Shown here: positions 1 to 6,546 of the stretch, piece after piece
Layout: the number at the start of each line of letters is the position of its first letter
Position numbering within the stretch: position 1 is the first letter of the stretch
NCBI GenBank assembly: GCA_035623275.1
Contig: DASPTT010000156.1
Location: 1-35,013 of the forward strand
Direction: 5' to 3'
Length of the DNA stretch: 35,013 nt
Origin: DASPTT01 sp035623275
GTDB taxonomy: Bacteria > Actinomycetota > Acidimicrobiia > Acidimicrobiales > UBA8190
Made by a program: the position numbers and the translations under genes
The notes under the pieces: model-generated
The model's input: only the letters and a program-made list of their open reading frames with translations
The model's database searches: none
Told to the model about the DNA's origin: nothing

Positions 1-52
1 GCGCGGGCGCCCGGGGTCGTCCGCGGGCGCCGGGTGACGGCGGGGGACCCCG

Positions 53-499
53 ATGAGCGGTCCGGTCGAGATCACCGGCGGGCCGTCCGACACCGTCCTC
101 GGCCCCATCCCGCCGGCGGCGGCCCGCCGGCTGGAGTCCGCACTTGGCGCACCCCTCGAGCGCCGGCGCGAGGCGCTGGCGGACGTGGTGCGGGCGTTCC
201 CCGCCCTACCCGACGGGTGGGCCGCGCTCGGCGATCTCGGACGCGACGACCTCGAGGCCTACGCCTGTTACCGCGTCGGGTACCACCGGGGCCTCGACGC
301 GCTGCGGCGCAGCGGCTGGCGGGGCACCGGCCTCGTGCGGTGGGCCCACCCCTCGAATCGGGGCTTCCTGCGCTGCCTCGACGGGTTGCGGGGGGCGGCC
401 GCGGCCATCGGCGAGGTGGACGAAGAGGAGCGCTGCGCCTTGTTCCTCAAGCAGCTCGACCCGTCGTGGCCGCCGCCCGGGCACACCGGCCCCTCGTGA
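53..499 (+). CDS. DUF3151 family protein
   Basis: A 148-aa protein that resembles the actinobacterial DUF3151 family, whose function is not known. The recognisable core runs from about residue 60 to the C-terminus: a tryptophan/leucine stretch, the 'YRVGYHRGLDALRRSGW' segment, 'HPSNRGFLRCLDGL', and a final 'AAAIGEVDEEERCALFL' helix. No signal peptide or membrane segment is visible. The ATG at 53 gives the usual family length; no clear Shine-Dalgarno precedes it. Its stop codon overlaps the GTG of the next gene (GTGA at 496-499), so the two are probably co-translated. Family assignment is from memory of the motif pattern; the role is unknown. Confidence 0.8.
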   Translation: MSGPVEITGGPSDTVLGPIPPAAARRLESALGAPLERRREALADVVRAFPALPDGWAALGDLGRDDLEAYACYRVGYHRGLDALRRSGWRGTGLVRWAHPSNRGFLRCLDGLRGAAAAIGEVDEEERCALFLKQLDPSWPPPGHTGPS

Positions 500-963
500 G
501 CCGTGGTGCAGGGCTGGCGCCGATGGTCGTGCTCGCCGCCGCCGCCGGGGTGTCGCTGTGCTCGTGCAACTCGTACCAGGGCAACACGATCGGCGCGCAG
601 GTCCGGAGCTGGGCGGCCACGGTGCAGATCGTGGACCAGCTGCAAACGGTGCGCGCCGACTCGACGCAGGTGACCGCGGCCGAGTCGGACCATGACGCCG
701 CCGCCGTCCGCACCGAGTGCAACGTGCTCTCGCAGGACACGCTCGGCGCGCACCAGCTCCTGCCCTCGCCGGACCCGTCGCTGACCGCCGGCCTCGACCA
801 GGCGCTCTCGCTGGAGGAGAGCGCGGCCGGACACTGCTACGAGAGCGCGGGCGGCGGTGCGCTGCTCGCGCAGGCGGACGGCGAGCGGGCCCGGGCCGCC
901 ATCGCCCTCGGCGCCGCACTCGAGCAGCTGGCGACGTTCGGCGTGCCGACGGGATCGTCGTGA
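496..963 (+). CDS. putative lipoprotein of unknown function
   Basis: A 155-aa protein beginning at GTG 496, which overlaps the stop of the upstream gene. The N-terminus has a short hydrophobic stretch (about residues 8-20, 'PMVVLAAAAGVSL') ending in Cys-Ser-Cys. 'LCSC' can serve as a lipobox, so export and lipidation are plausible, although the basic n-region is short. The remainder is Ala/Gln/Glu-rich and probably helical, with two further cysteines. An ATG at 523 would leave almost no n-region. I recognise no family. It is likely cell-surface attached if the lipobox is real; otherwise a hypothetical protein. Confidence 0.6.
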   Translation: MSRGAGLAPMVVLAAAAGVSLCSCNSYQGNTIGAQVRSWAATVQIVDQLQTVRADSTQVTAAESDHDAAAVRTECNVLSQDTLGAHQLLPSPDPSLTAGLDQALSLEESAAGHCYESAGGGALLAQADGERARAAIALGAALEQLATFGVPTGSS

Positions 964-1553
964 CGCCGGGCGCCGGCACGCCACGGCAGGGCGGGATCGT
1001 CGGGCCGGTCCCGGCCGGTGCCGACGCGGACGCCTACGACCGGCTTCGCCGGCGGGTGCTGTGGTCGATGCCCAGCGGCCTCTACGTCCTGGGGACGCGC
1101 GCCGAGGGTCGGCGCAACCTCATGACGGTCAACTGGGCGACGCAGGTGGCGCTCGAGCCCAAGCTGGTGGCGCTCTCCGTGGAGCACGGCGCGCGCTCCC
1201 ACGAGCTGCTCGAGGCCGGTGGCGTCTTCGCCCTGAGCCTGCTGCCGCGCGCCGAGCGTGCCCTGGTCCGCCGCTTCGTCAAGCCCGTCACCGAGATCGA
1301 CGTCGACGAGCACCGGGGGTGGGGGACCATGCAGGGCGAGCCGGTCATGCTGGCCGGGACCGGCTCGCCGGTGCTGGCGGCGGCCGCGGCCTGGCTGGAC
1401 TGCGAGGTGCGCCAGGCGGTCGGGCTGGGGAGCCACACCCTCTTCGTCGGCGAGGTCGTCGACTGCGCCTTCGGGAGCGCCGGTGCCCCGCCCGCGGGCG
1501 AGCGCCTCGAGGTGCTGCGCATGGAGGACACCAGGATGAACTACGGGGGTTAG
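960..1553 (+). CDS. flavin reductase-like / FMN-binding split-barrel protein
   Basis: A 197-aa protein resembling the flavin reductase-like family (split beta-barrel FMN-binding fold), which reduces free flavin with NAD(P)H or supplies reduced flavin to a partner oxygenase. Supporting segments are 'LWSMPSGLYVLGTR' near residue 35, 'NLMTVNWATQVALEPKLVAL', which is typical of the flavin-binding strand, 'FALSLLPRAERALVRRF', and 'HTLFVGEVVDC' near the C-terminus. The GTG at 960 overlaps the stop of the upstream gene (GTGA), giving a start in keeping with its neighbours. The physiological substrate cannot be read from the sequence. The 3' end overlaps the convergent gene by four bases (TTAG shared as two stops). 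Confidence 0.8.
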   Translation: MTPGAGTPRQGGIVGPVPAGADADAYDRLRRRVLWSMPSGLYVLGTRAEGRRNLMTVNWATQVALEPKLVALSVEHGARSHELLEAGGVFALSLLPRAERALVRRFVKPVTEIDVDEHRGWGTMQGEPVMLAGTGSPVLAAAAAWLDCEVRQAVGLGSHTLFVGEVVDCAFGSAGAPPAGERLEVLRMEDTRMNYGG

Positions 1554-1819
1554 GGCCGCTCCGCCTGTTGCTCCGGGTTGCGCTCCGGCCGCTGCTCGGG
1601 GGGACGGAGGTCGATACGCAGCGTGAGGATGCCGTCCGCGAGGGTGGCCTCGGCGTCACCGAGCATGGCGAAATCCATGTAGTCGTCCTGCGCCTGCTCG
1701 ATGAACCGACGGCGCTCCGCCCCCTCGATGGGGGGGACGCCCCGCCGGCGCACGGCCGCCGCCCGTTCGCGAAAGCGCCTGGTCATGGCGTGCGGATCGA
1801 ATGCATCGGCCACGGACAT
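1550..1819 (-). CDS. small charged hypothetical protein (89 aa)
   Basis: A minus-strand reading frame of 89 aa with an Arg-rich N-terminal half, a 'FIEQAQDDYMDFAMLGDAEATLADGILTL' middle and a Pro/Glu/Arg tail. The middle looks like a conserved short domain, with 'ATLADGILTLRIDLR' suggesting a beta strand, but I do not recognise the family. Its stop is shared with the convergent flavin reductase gene. A TACAGT box on the minus strand (1827-1822) lies two bases before ATG 1819 and eight before GTG 1813. A leaderless start at GTG 1813, two codons further in, is therefore at least as likely. Coding status rests on the amino-acid composition and the tidy fit between neighbours. Confidence 0.6.
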   Translation of the reverse strand: MSVADAFDPHAMTRRFRERAAAVRRRGVPPIEGAERRRFIEQAQDDYMDFAMLGDAEATLADGILTLRIDLRPPEQRPERNPEQQAERP

Positions 1820-1821
1820 CG

Positions 1822-1827
1822 ACTGTA
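1822..1827 (-). promoter_or_regulatory. -10-like TACAGT before the 89-aa minus-strand gene
   Basis: On the minus strand this reads TACAGT, matching TANNNT, eight bases before GTG 1813. This is the same spacing seen at several other gene starts in the window and suggests leaderless transcription. No convincing -35 is visible. Confidence 0.4.
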
Positions 1828-1879
1828 CCGGCCCCCCGGGCCGGGCCCGAGCCGGTACGGAGAACGAGATGGCGGCAGG

Positions 1880-1885
1880 TACACT
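1880..1885 (+). promoter_or_regulatory. -10-like TACACT before the 69-aa CCHC protein gene
   Basis: TACACT matches TANNNT in a GC-rich intergenic segment between divergent genes. A transcript starting about seven bases downstream would have a leader of roughly 43 bases that includes the GGAGG at 1923-1927. No clear -35 is seen. Confidence 0.4.
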
Positions 1886-1934
1886 CGAAGGCGCGCGCCG
1901 AGGACCGGGGTTCCCGGCCGCCGGAGGAGTGCTC

Positions 1935-2144
1935 GTGAAAAAGGGTCGGCATCGCCGCTTCGAGGAGGCTCGCAGCCTGAAGCGCTCGGTCGCGACCGCC
2001 AACCAGCGGTGCCCGGAGTGCGGGGCGGAGCCCGACGACACGCACGCGTCCTGGTGCATGGCGGAGTCCGAGGCGCTCGACGAGATCCTGGGCACGACCA
2101 ACGGCACGTCACACGCGCTCGAGGACGACCCGCTCGACGAGTAG
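1935..2144 (+). CDS. 69-aa CCHC zinc-finger-like protein
   Basis: A 69-aa protein starting at GTG 1935, placed by a strong Shine-Dalgarno (GGAGG, 1923-1927) seven bases upstream. The N-terminus is strongly basic (KKGRHRRFEEARSLKR). The centre carries Cys26-x2-Cys29-x7-His37-x3-Cys41, a plausible zinc site, and the C-terminus is acidic (ALEDDPLDE). The basic N-terminus suggests nucleic-acid contact, but that is inference. I do not recognise a named family. It converges on the cysteine-rich gene that ends at 2166, only 21 bases away. Confidence 0.7.
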   Translation: MKKGRHRRFEEARSLKRSVATANQRCPECGAEPDDTHASWCMAESEALDEILGTTNGTSHALEDDPLDE

Positions 2145-2165
2145 GTCGAGCGGCCGCGACCGGCG

Positions 2166-2999
2166 TCAGCGGCGCCGGACGGCCGGATGGGGGAGGGGCA
2201 CGGCGATCGGCGGGTCCGGTTCGCGCGGCTTGCCGTTGGCGGTGGCGCCCCTGGCGTGCAGGTACTTGACGACGCGGCGGTACGCCTTGTCGCCCACCAT
2301 GGCGACGAGCTCGGGGCGCAGCTCCTCGTAGACGGGGACCGTCCCGACGAACGCCTCGGGTGACTCGGTGCACCACCAGTGGAACTGGAACCCGCCCTCC
2401 CCCCAGTCGCGGCGGTCCCACTGGCGCACGATCGACGTGACGTGCCCGTCCTCGCCGACCTCGTCCTCGCGGCGCAGAGGCAGCTGCCAGCAGACGTCCG
2501 GCTTGAGCTCGAGGTGGGGGACGCCGCGCTCCATCGCCGCCCGGTGCAGCGCGCAGCCTGCGCCACCGGGGAAGTCGGGTCGGTTGAGGAAGATGCAGGC
2601 GTCGTCGACCAGGCGCGTGATGATCTCTCCCGACCCGTTGCGCTTGGTGATCCGCAGCGTGCCGTCCTTGTCCCGGGCCTTGGGGCGCAACTGCCACTGC
2701 TCGTCGGTGAGCGTGGCCGCGGCCGCCTCCACCCGGCGGATGTCCTTCTTCCCGGTGAAGTGCGCGCCGTAGGAGCAGCACCCGTGCTCCAGCTCGGGGG
2801 CCGGGCCGGTGAGCACGCCCTGGCATCCGCGGCGGAAGATGCACGTCCAGTTGCTCTCGAGGAAGGTGATGTCGAACATCCAGGTGCGCTCCTCGTCGGG
2901 ATCGGGGAAGCTCACCCACTCGTGGGTGCCGTCGGGCGCACCCTTCCAGCGCGCCGAGGCTCGCTTCGTCGTCAGCTGCACCGGGACGGGGGGAGTCAT
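2166..2999 (-). CDS. cysteine-rich protein, YkgJ/DUF3109-like putative metal-binding domain
   Basis: A 277-aa cytosolic-looking protein with eight cysteines: 53, 59, 74, 75, 135, 149, 170 and 210. The arrangement (C-x5-C, then a CC pair followed by 'DIRRVEAAAATLT', then 'CIFLNRPD', 'GCALHRAAM' and 'DVCWQLPL') resembles the putative zinc- or iron-chelating YkgJ/DUF3109 cysteine clusters. The family link is by motif layout and is tentative. The ATG (2999-2997) overlaps the stop of the radical SAM gene by four bases (ATGA), so the two are very likely translated together as the second and third genes of one operon. A role in handling a metal or cluster for that enzyme, or in modifying its product, is inference. 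Confidence 0.72.
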   Translation of the reverse strand: MTPPVPVQLTTKRASARWKGAPDGTHEWVSFPDPDEERTWMFDITFLESNWTCIFRRGCQGVLTGPAPELEHGCCSYGAHFTGKKDIRRVEAAAATLTDEQWQLRPKARDKDGTLRITKRNGSGEIITRLVDDACIFLNRPDFPGGAGCALHRAAMERGVPHLELKPDVCWQLPLRREDEVGEDGHVTSIVRQWDRRDWGEGGFQFHWWCTESPEAFVGTVPVYEELRPELVAMVGDKAYRRVVKYLHARGATANGKPREPDPPIAVPLPHPAVRRR

Positions 3000-4477
3000 G
3001 GGACGAGGCACCTCGTGTCGGGGGTCGGCGCCGCGACCTCGGTCGCGGCGAATTGGCGGTCGGTCGGCTCCGCGCAGCAGAACCAGGGTTCGGTGAGCCG
3101 TGGGCGGCCCTCGGGGTCGTAGGCGGAGCGCAGCCGCGGGTCGGTCCTCGTGCGTCCCGGCGACCGCGGGCGCGCCCCCAGGACGCGTCCCGTGGCGGCG
3201 ACGACCTGCTCGTAGGTCGCCGCCGCAGCCCAGCGCTCGGACCCGGCGCGGTCCGCCAGCGCCTGGAGCTCGTCCGCCAGGGTGTCGAGGCGCCGGTCGG
3301 GCGCCTGCCACGACCAGCCGAGACGCTCCTCGTCGTAGGGGCCGAGCGAGGTCGCCAGCGCGCCGCTCGCCAGGAGCAGGGAGCCCGGGGGCACGAGCAG
3401 GCGGATCGCGTACTGGACGGGGTCGACGTTGCCGACCAGGTCCGCCTTCGCCAGCAGGTCGAGGAGGTCGACCATGTCCTTCGCCTCGGTCCACGGGGTG
3501 AAGGGCAGGAGCGACGGACGCGGTTCGATCCCCGACGCGCGCAGCACGGCGACGGCGCCGAGCTCGTCGGCGGCGGTGTGGCCCTTGTCGAGGATCCCGA
3601 GCACCCGGTCGCTCGCCGACTCGAAGGCGCTCACGACGAAGACGACCCCGGCCTGGGCGAATTCCGGCCACAGGTGGCGATGGGCAAGGACGTGCTCGAC
3701 CTTGACCGTGACGTCGAAGGTGAGCGAGGGGAAGGCACCGTGCACGGCGGCGAGCACGCGCCGCGCGTGGTGCGGTCCGTTGCAGAAGTCGGGGTCGCCG
3801 AAGGTGATGTGGCGGGCCCCGGCCTCCACGAGCTGCGCGACGTCGGCCACCACGGCCTCTTCCGCCTCGACCCGCGTGCGCCCGTCGTAGACCACCGGGA
3901 CGGGGCAGTGGCGGCAGCGGTGCGCGCAGCCCCGGCTGGCCTCCACGTAGCCCACGAGGCGCTCCTCGCCGTGGAGGACAAGGCGGGCATAGCGCTCGAG
4001 CGGGGGCAGCAGGTGGCGCGCCGGGCGGGGGGGGATGCCGGATCGACGCCGCAGCGCGACGGCGACGCGCTCCCCGAGGGGCCCGCCGAGGGTGCCCGCC
4101 CGCGGCACGCGGGGTGCGCCGGCGTCGATCCAGGACACGAGGTCGGCCGCGTACTCGCCGGCGACGGCGATGTCCGCCACCGGCGGCGTGCCCTCGGCCC
4201 CGTCGAGCACGGCGTAGAGGCCGTACAGGCAGATGGGCAGGTCGGGGTGCACGACCCGCACACCCCGGCATACGGAGCGGGCCATGCGCATGGCGGTGTG
4301 CATGGGGACCGAGCAGGCCAAGGCCTCGGCCCAGGTCAGGGTGGTGTCGTCGAGCACGTCGACCGACAGGTCGACGCAGCGGACCTCGTGCCCGGCGTCG
4401 AGCAGTGCCGCCGCGGGCGCCGCCAGGTGCAGCGGTTGGTGGCCCAGCTCGTATGTCGAGACCAAGACCACGCGCAC
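2996..4477 (-). CDS. radical SAM protein with CCAEP C-terminal tail
   Basis: A 493-aa radical SAM protein. Cys184, Cys188 and Cys191 form the CxxxCxxC motif ('SRGCAHRCRHC') that binds the SAM-cleaving 4Fe-4S cluster. The preceding 170 residues look like the Rossmann-type N-terminal domain of B12-binding radical SAM proteins ('VVLVSTYELGHQPLHLAAPA'), but I see no DxHxxG cobalamin motif. 'HITFGDPDFCNGP' and 'VVFVVSAFESASDRVL' fit the barrel strands. Near the C-terminus, residues 467-471 read Cys-Cys-Ala-Glu-Pro within 'EPWFCCAEPTD'. This tail matches, from memory, the family described as CUAEP/CCAEP-tail radical SAM (seleno)proteins. Here both positions are TGC cysteine codons. The start is GTG 4477. 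It lies 55 bases after the ATP-grasp gene. The substrate is unknown. Confidence 0.88.
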   Translation of the reverse strand: MRVVLVSTYELGHQPLHLAAPAAALLDAGHEVRCVDLSVDVLDDTTLTWAEALACSVPMHTAMRMARSVCRGVRVVHPDLPICLYGLYAVLDGAEGTPPVADIAVAGEYAADLVSWIDAGAPRVPRAGTLGGPLGERVAVALRRRSGIPPRPARHLLPPLERYARLVLHGEERLVGYVEASRGCAHRCRHCPVPVVYDGRTRVEAEEAVVADVAQLVEAGARHITFGDPDFCNGPHHARRVLAAVHGAFPSLTFDVTVKVEHVLAHRHLWPEFAQAGVVFVVSAFESASDRVLGILDKGHTAADELGAVAVLRASGIEPRPSLLPFTPWTEAKDMVDLLDLLAKADLVGNVDPVQYAIRLLVPPGSLLLASGALATSLGPYDEERLGWSWQAPDRRLDTLADELQALADRAGSERWAAAATYEQVVAATGRVLGARPRSPGRTRTDPRLRSAYDPEGRPRLTEPWFCCAEPTDRQFAATEVAAPTPDTRCLVP

Positions 4478-4532
4478 GGCCCCACGGTAGTGGCTCGCCG
4501 CTGCTCCTCGGTGCCACGCCCGGCCCGTGGCA

Positions 4533-5762
4533 CTAGGGCGTGATCCGCACCCGCAGGACGGCGCGTGCGCGGCGCAATGCCCGCTCGACGGCCGCAGGGT
4601 GCGCCGCGCGCGCGAACACGAAGCCGAGGTAGCGGTCGCCCTCGGGCACCGGCGCGACGAGGCGGCCCGGCGCCGTCGTGATCTCCAGGCCGGTGACGCC
4701 CGGGATGGTCAGGGCCTCGGCCTGCCCGTCGACGCCTTGGAACGTCCCCGCGGCCGGGATGGGGAGCATGAGCACGCCCGACGCGCCCTGCTCCCGCGGC
4801 GCGCTGGCCTCGGGGAGCCCGAGCGCGTGCGCGAGGACGAGGTGCTCGAGGCTGCGCCCCGTGGCGAACGTGAGCGAGCGCGCGCACAGGCCGCCGATGG
4901 TGCGCGCCGCGACCTCGATGACGCTGGCGCGCCCGCCCGACACGCGCAGCTCCGCGTGCACGGGGCCGTCCACCAGTCCCAGGGCGCGCGTGGCGGCCTG
5001 GGCGGTGGCCGCCGACGCGGCCAGGTCCTCGGGGCCGAGCCTGCTCGGCGTGACGTAGATGGTCTCCTCGAACGCCGGGCCCTCCAGCGGGTCGGGTTTG
5101 TCGAAGACGGCGAGCACCTCGAGGCGCCCGTCGGTCACCATGCCCTCCACCGCCACCTCCGGGCCGGGGACGAAGCGCTCGGCCAGCAGCGACTCGCCCG
5201 GTGCCACGCCGGCGGCCGCGGCGATGGCCCGCACCCGGGCGAGGCCACGCCGCGCCTGGTCGAGGTCGTCGACGCGCAGGACGCCCTGGCTGCCTGCCAG
5301 GGTGCGAGGCTTGATGACGCTGGGGAACCCGAGCGAGGCCACGATGCGGGCACCGGCCTCCTCGTCCGCCTCGGCGGGGACCACCGCGAAGGCCGGCTGG
5401 TCGACCTCGGCGGCGTCCAGGCGCCGGCGCATGGCCAGCTTGTCGCAGGCCGCGGCCACGGCGTCGGGCGGGTTGGCGCGAAGCCCCAGGCCGGCGGCGG
5501 CCCGTGCGGCGACGAGGGTGCCCCGGTCGTCGACGGCCACCACGGCGTCGACCGGGGTGTGGGCGTCGTGGGCGACGATGGCCGCCGCCGCGCCCTCCGT
5601 GTCGGCCAGCGACACCTCCAGCGCCCGGGGGCCCATGAGGTCGGCCATGGCGCCGACGCCGTCGCCTGCCACCACGACCTCCACCCCGAGGGCGCGGGCC
5701 GCGTCGAGGAAGTCCGCGGCACGGTACGTGGCCGAGGGCACGAGGAGGAGCACACGGGCCAC
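4533..5762 (-). CDS. ATP-grasp family ligase
   Basis: A 409-aa ATP-grasp enzyme, a class that joins a carboxylate to an amine or thiol through an acyl phosphate. An N-terminal pre-grasp Rossmann region ('VLLLVPSATYRAADFLDAARALG', residues 3-25) is followed by 'DKLAMRRRL' (around 110), the ATP-binding 'FPSVIKPRTLAGSQGV', 'ERFVPGPEVAVEG', and the metal-binding 'HAELRVSGGRASVIEVAARTIGG' (around 280). The last motif has Ala where many relatives have Asn. This resembles L-amino-acid-ligase/carnosine-synthase-like ATP-grasp proteins; the substrate is unknown. The GTG at 5762 is the best start in frame. It is the first gene of the minus-strand trio, divergent from the NfuA gene by 29 bases. Confidence 0.85.
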   Translation of the reverse strand: MARVLLLVPSATYRAADFLDAARALGVEVVVAGDGVGAMADLMGPRALEVSLADTEGAAAAIVAHDAHTPVDAVVAVDDRGTLVAARAAAGLGLRANPPDAVAAACDKLAMRRRLDAAEVDQPAFAVVPAEADEEAGARIVASLGFPSVIKPRTLAGSQGVLRVDDLDQARRGLARVRAIAAAAGVAPGESLLAERFVPGPEVAVEGMVTDGRLEVLAVFDKPDPLEGPAFEETIYVTPSRLGPEDLAASAATAQAATRALGLVDGPVHAELRVSGGRASVIEVAARTIGGLCARSLTFATGRSLEHLVLAHALGLPEASAPREQGASGVLMLPIPAAGTFQGVDGQAEALTIPGVTGLEITTAPGRLVAPVPEGDRYLGFVFARAAHPAAVERALRRARAVLRVRITP

Positions 5763-5767
5763 GCCCC

Positions 5768-5773
5768 TATGAT
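5768..5773 (+). promoter_or_regulatory. -10-like TATGAT for the NfuA-like gene
   Basis: TATGAT sits in the 29-base gap between the divergent ATP-grasp and NfuA-like genes. A transcript starting about 5780 would carry the GGAGG Shine-Dalgarno (5780-5784) almost at its 5' end. The same gap must also hold the start signals of the minus-strand operon. Confidence 0.5.
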
Positions 5774-5791
5774 GGCGTGGGAGGTGGTCCC

Positions 5792-6451
5792 ATGACCGAC
5801 GGGCCGTTGGTCGGTGGAGGCAGCAACGTGGTGCACGACGTCTTGACGGTGACGCCGTCGGGACGCACGGTCGTGCTCGACGCCTTGGCCCAGGAGCCCG
5901 ACAACGACAGGCTCGCGCTCTGGGTGGAGGTGACCGGCGCCCGCGCCGGCGCGTACGCCTACGACATCTACTTCCAGGCGGCCGCCGACGCCGCACCGGG
6001 TGACGTCCGGATCGACGCGGACGGCCTCACGGTGGTGGTGCCCGAGTCCAGCGTGGAGCGCATCCGCGGCGCGCGTCTGGACTGGTCGGACGAGGGCGAG
6101 GGCGGGCTGGTCATGCTCAACCCGAACACGCCACCGCGTCCCGACATCCGGTCGCCTCGCCACGGCGACCTCACGACCGACGTCGCGCAGCGCGCACTGG
6201 CCGTCCTCGAGGAACAGGTGAACCCGTCGATCGCCATGCACGGCGGGCGCGCGGATCTCGTCGCCGTCGAGGAGGGCGTCGCCTACGTCCGCCTCAGCGG
6301 TGGGTGCCAAGGGTGTGGTCTGGCCAAGGTGACGTTGTCGCAGGGGATCGAGGTGGCCCTCGTGGAGGGCGTCGAGGAGATCCTCTCCGTGGTCGACGTC
6401 ACCGACCACGCCAGCGGCGACAACCCTTACTACGAGCCGGCCAAGAAGTAG
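5792..6451 (+). CDS. NfuA/NifU-like Fe-S cluster carrier
   Basis: A 219-aa two-domain protein. Residues 10-115 look like a degenerate A-type (IscA/HesB-like) domain without cysteines. Residues 130-205 form a NifU C-terminal domain ('VNPSIAMHGGRADLVAVEEGVAYVRL') with the cluster-binding Cys172-x2-Cys175 ('GGCQGCG'). This matches the NfuA layout, in which the degenerate domain docks targets and the CxxC pair binds a 4Fe-4S cluster between two subunits. ATG 5792 is preferred over GTG 5777 because GGAGG (5780-5784) lies seven bases before it. Its divergent neighbour is the operon of a radical SAM enzyme that needs Fe-S clusters; a functional link is possible but unproven. Confidence 0.87.
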   Translation: MTDGPLVGGGSNVVHDVLTVTPSGRTVVLDALAQEPDNDRLALWVEVTGARAGAYAYDIYFQAAADAAPGDVRIDADGLTVVVPESSVERIRGARLDWSDEGEGGLVMLNPNTPPRPDIRSPRHGDLTTDVAQRALAVLEEQVNPSIAMHGGRADLVAVEEGVAYVRLSGGCQGCGLAKVTLSQGIEVALVEGVEEILSVVDVTDHASGDNPYYEPAKK

Positions 6452-6533
6452 ACCGGGCCACGGACCCGGCGGCGGGCCGGAGGAACGGGTGGGGGGCCGC
6501 TCGGGCATCGCCGGAGGGCAGGGGACCGTCCGG

Positions 6534-6539
6534 TAGCGT
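6534..6539 (+). promoter_or_regulatory. -10-like TAGCGT, leaderless start of prepilin peptidase gene
   Basis: TAGCGT ends seven bases before ATG 6547, so transcription would begin at or next to the start codon. The rest of the gap (6452-6533) is G/C-rich, with a weak CCGGG/CCCGG inverted repeat after the NfuA gene. Confidence 0.45.
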
Positions 6540-6546
6540 GCGCCCA

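Noticed and set aside
1..52. End of an upstream gene at the window edge (TGA at 35-37)
   Set aside because: Too little sequence remains to show coding character.
34..495. N-terminal extension of the putative lipoprotein frame upstream of 496
   Set aside because: The upstream part is Arg/Pro-rich shadow of the DUF3151 gene. The GTG at 496 gives a signal-like N-terminus and a GTGA overlap.
6452..6480. Intrinsic terminator after the NfuA-like gene
   Set aside because: Only a weak CCGGG/CCCGG repeat is present, without a T-tract.
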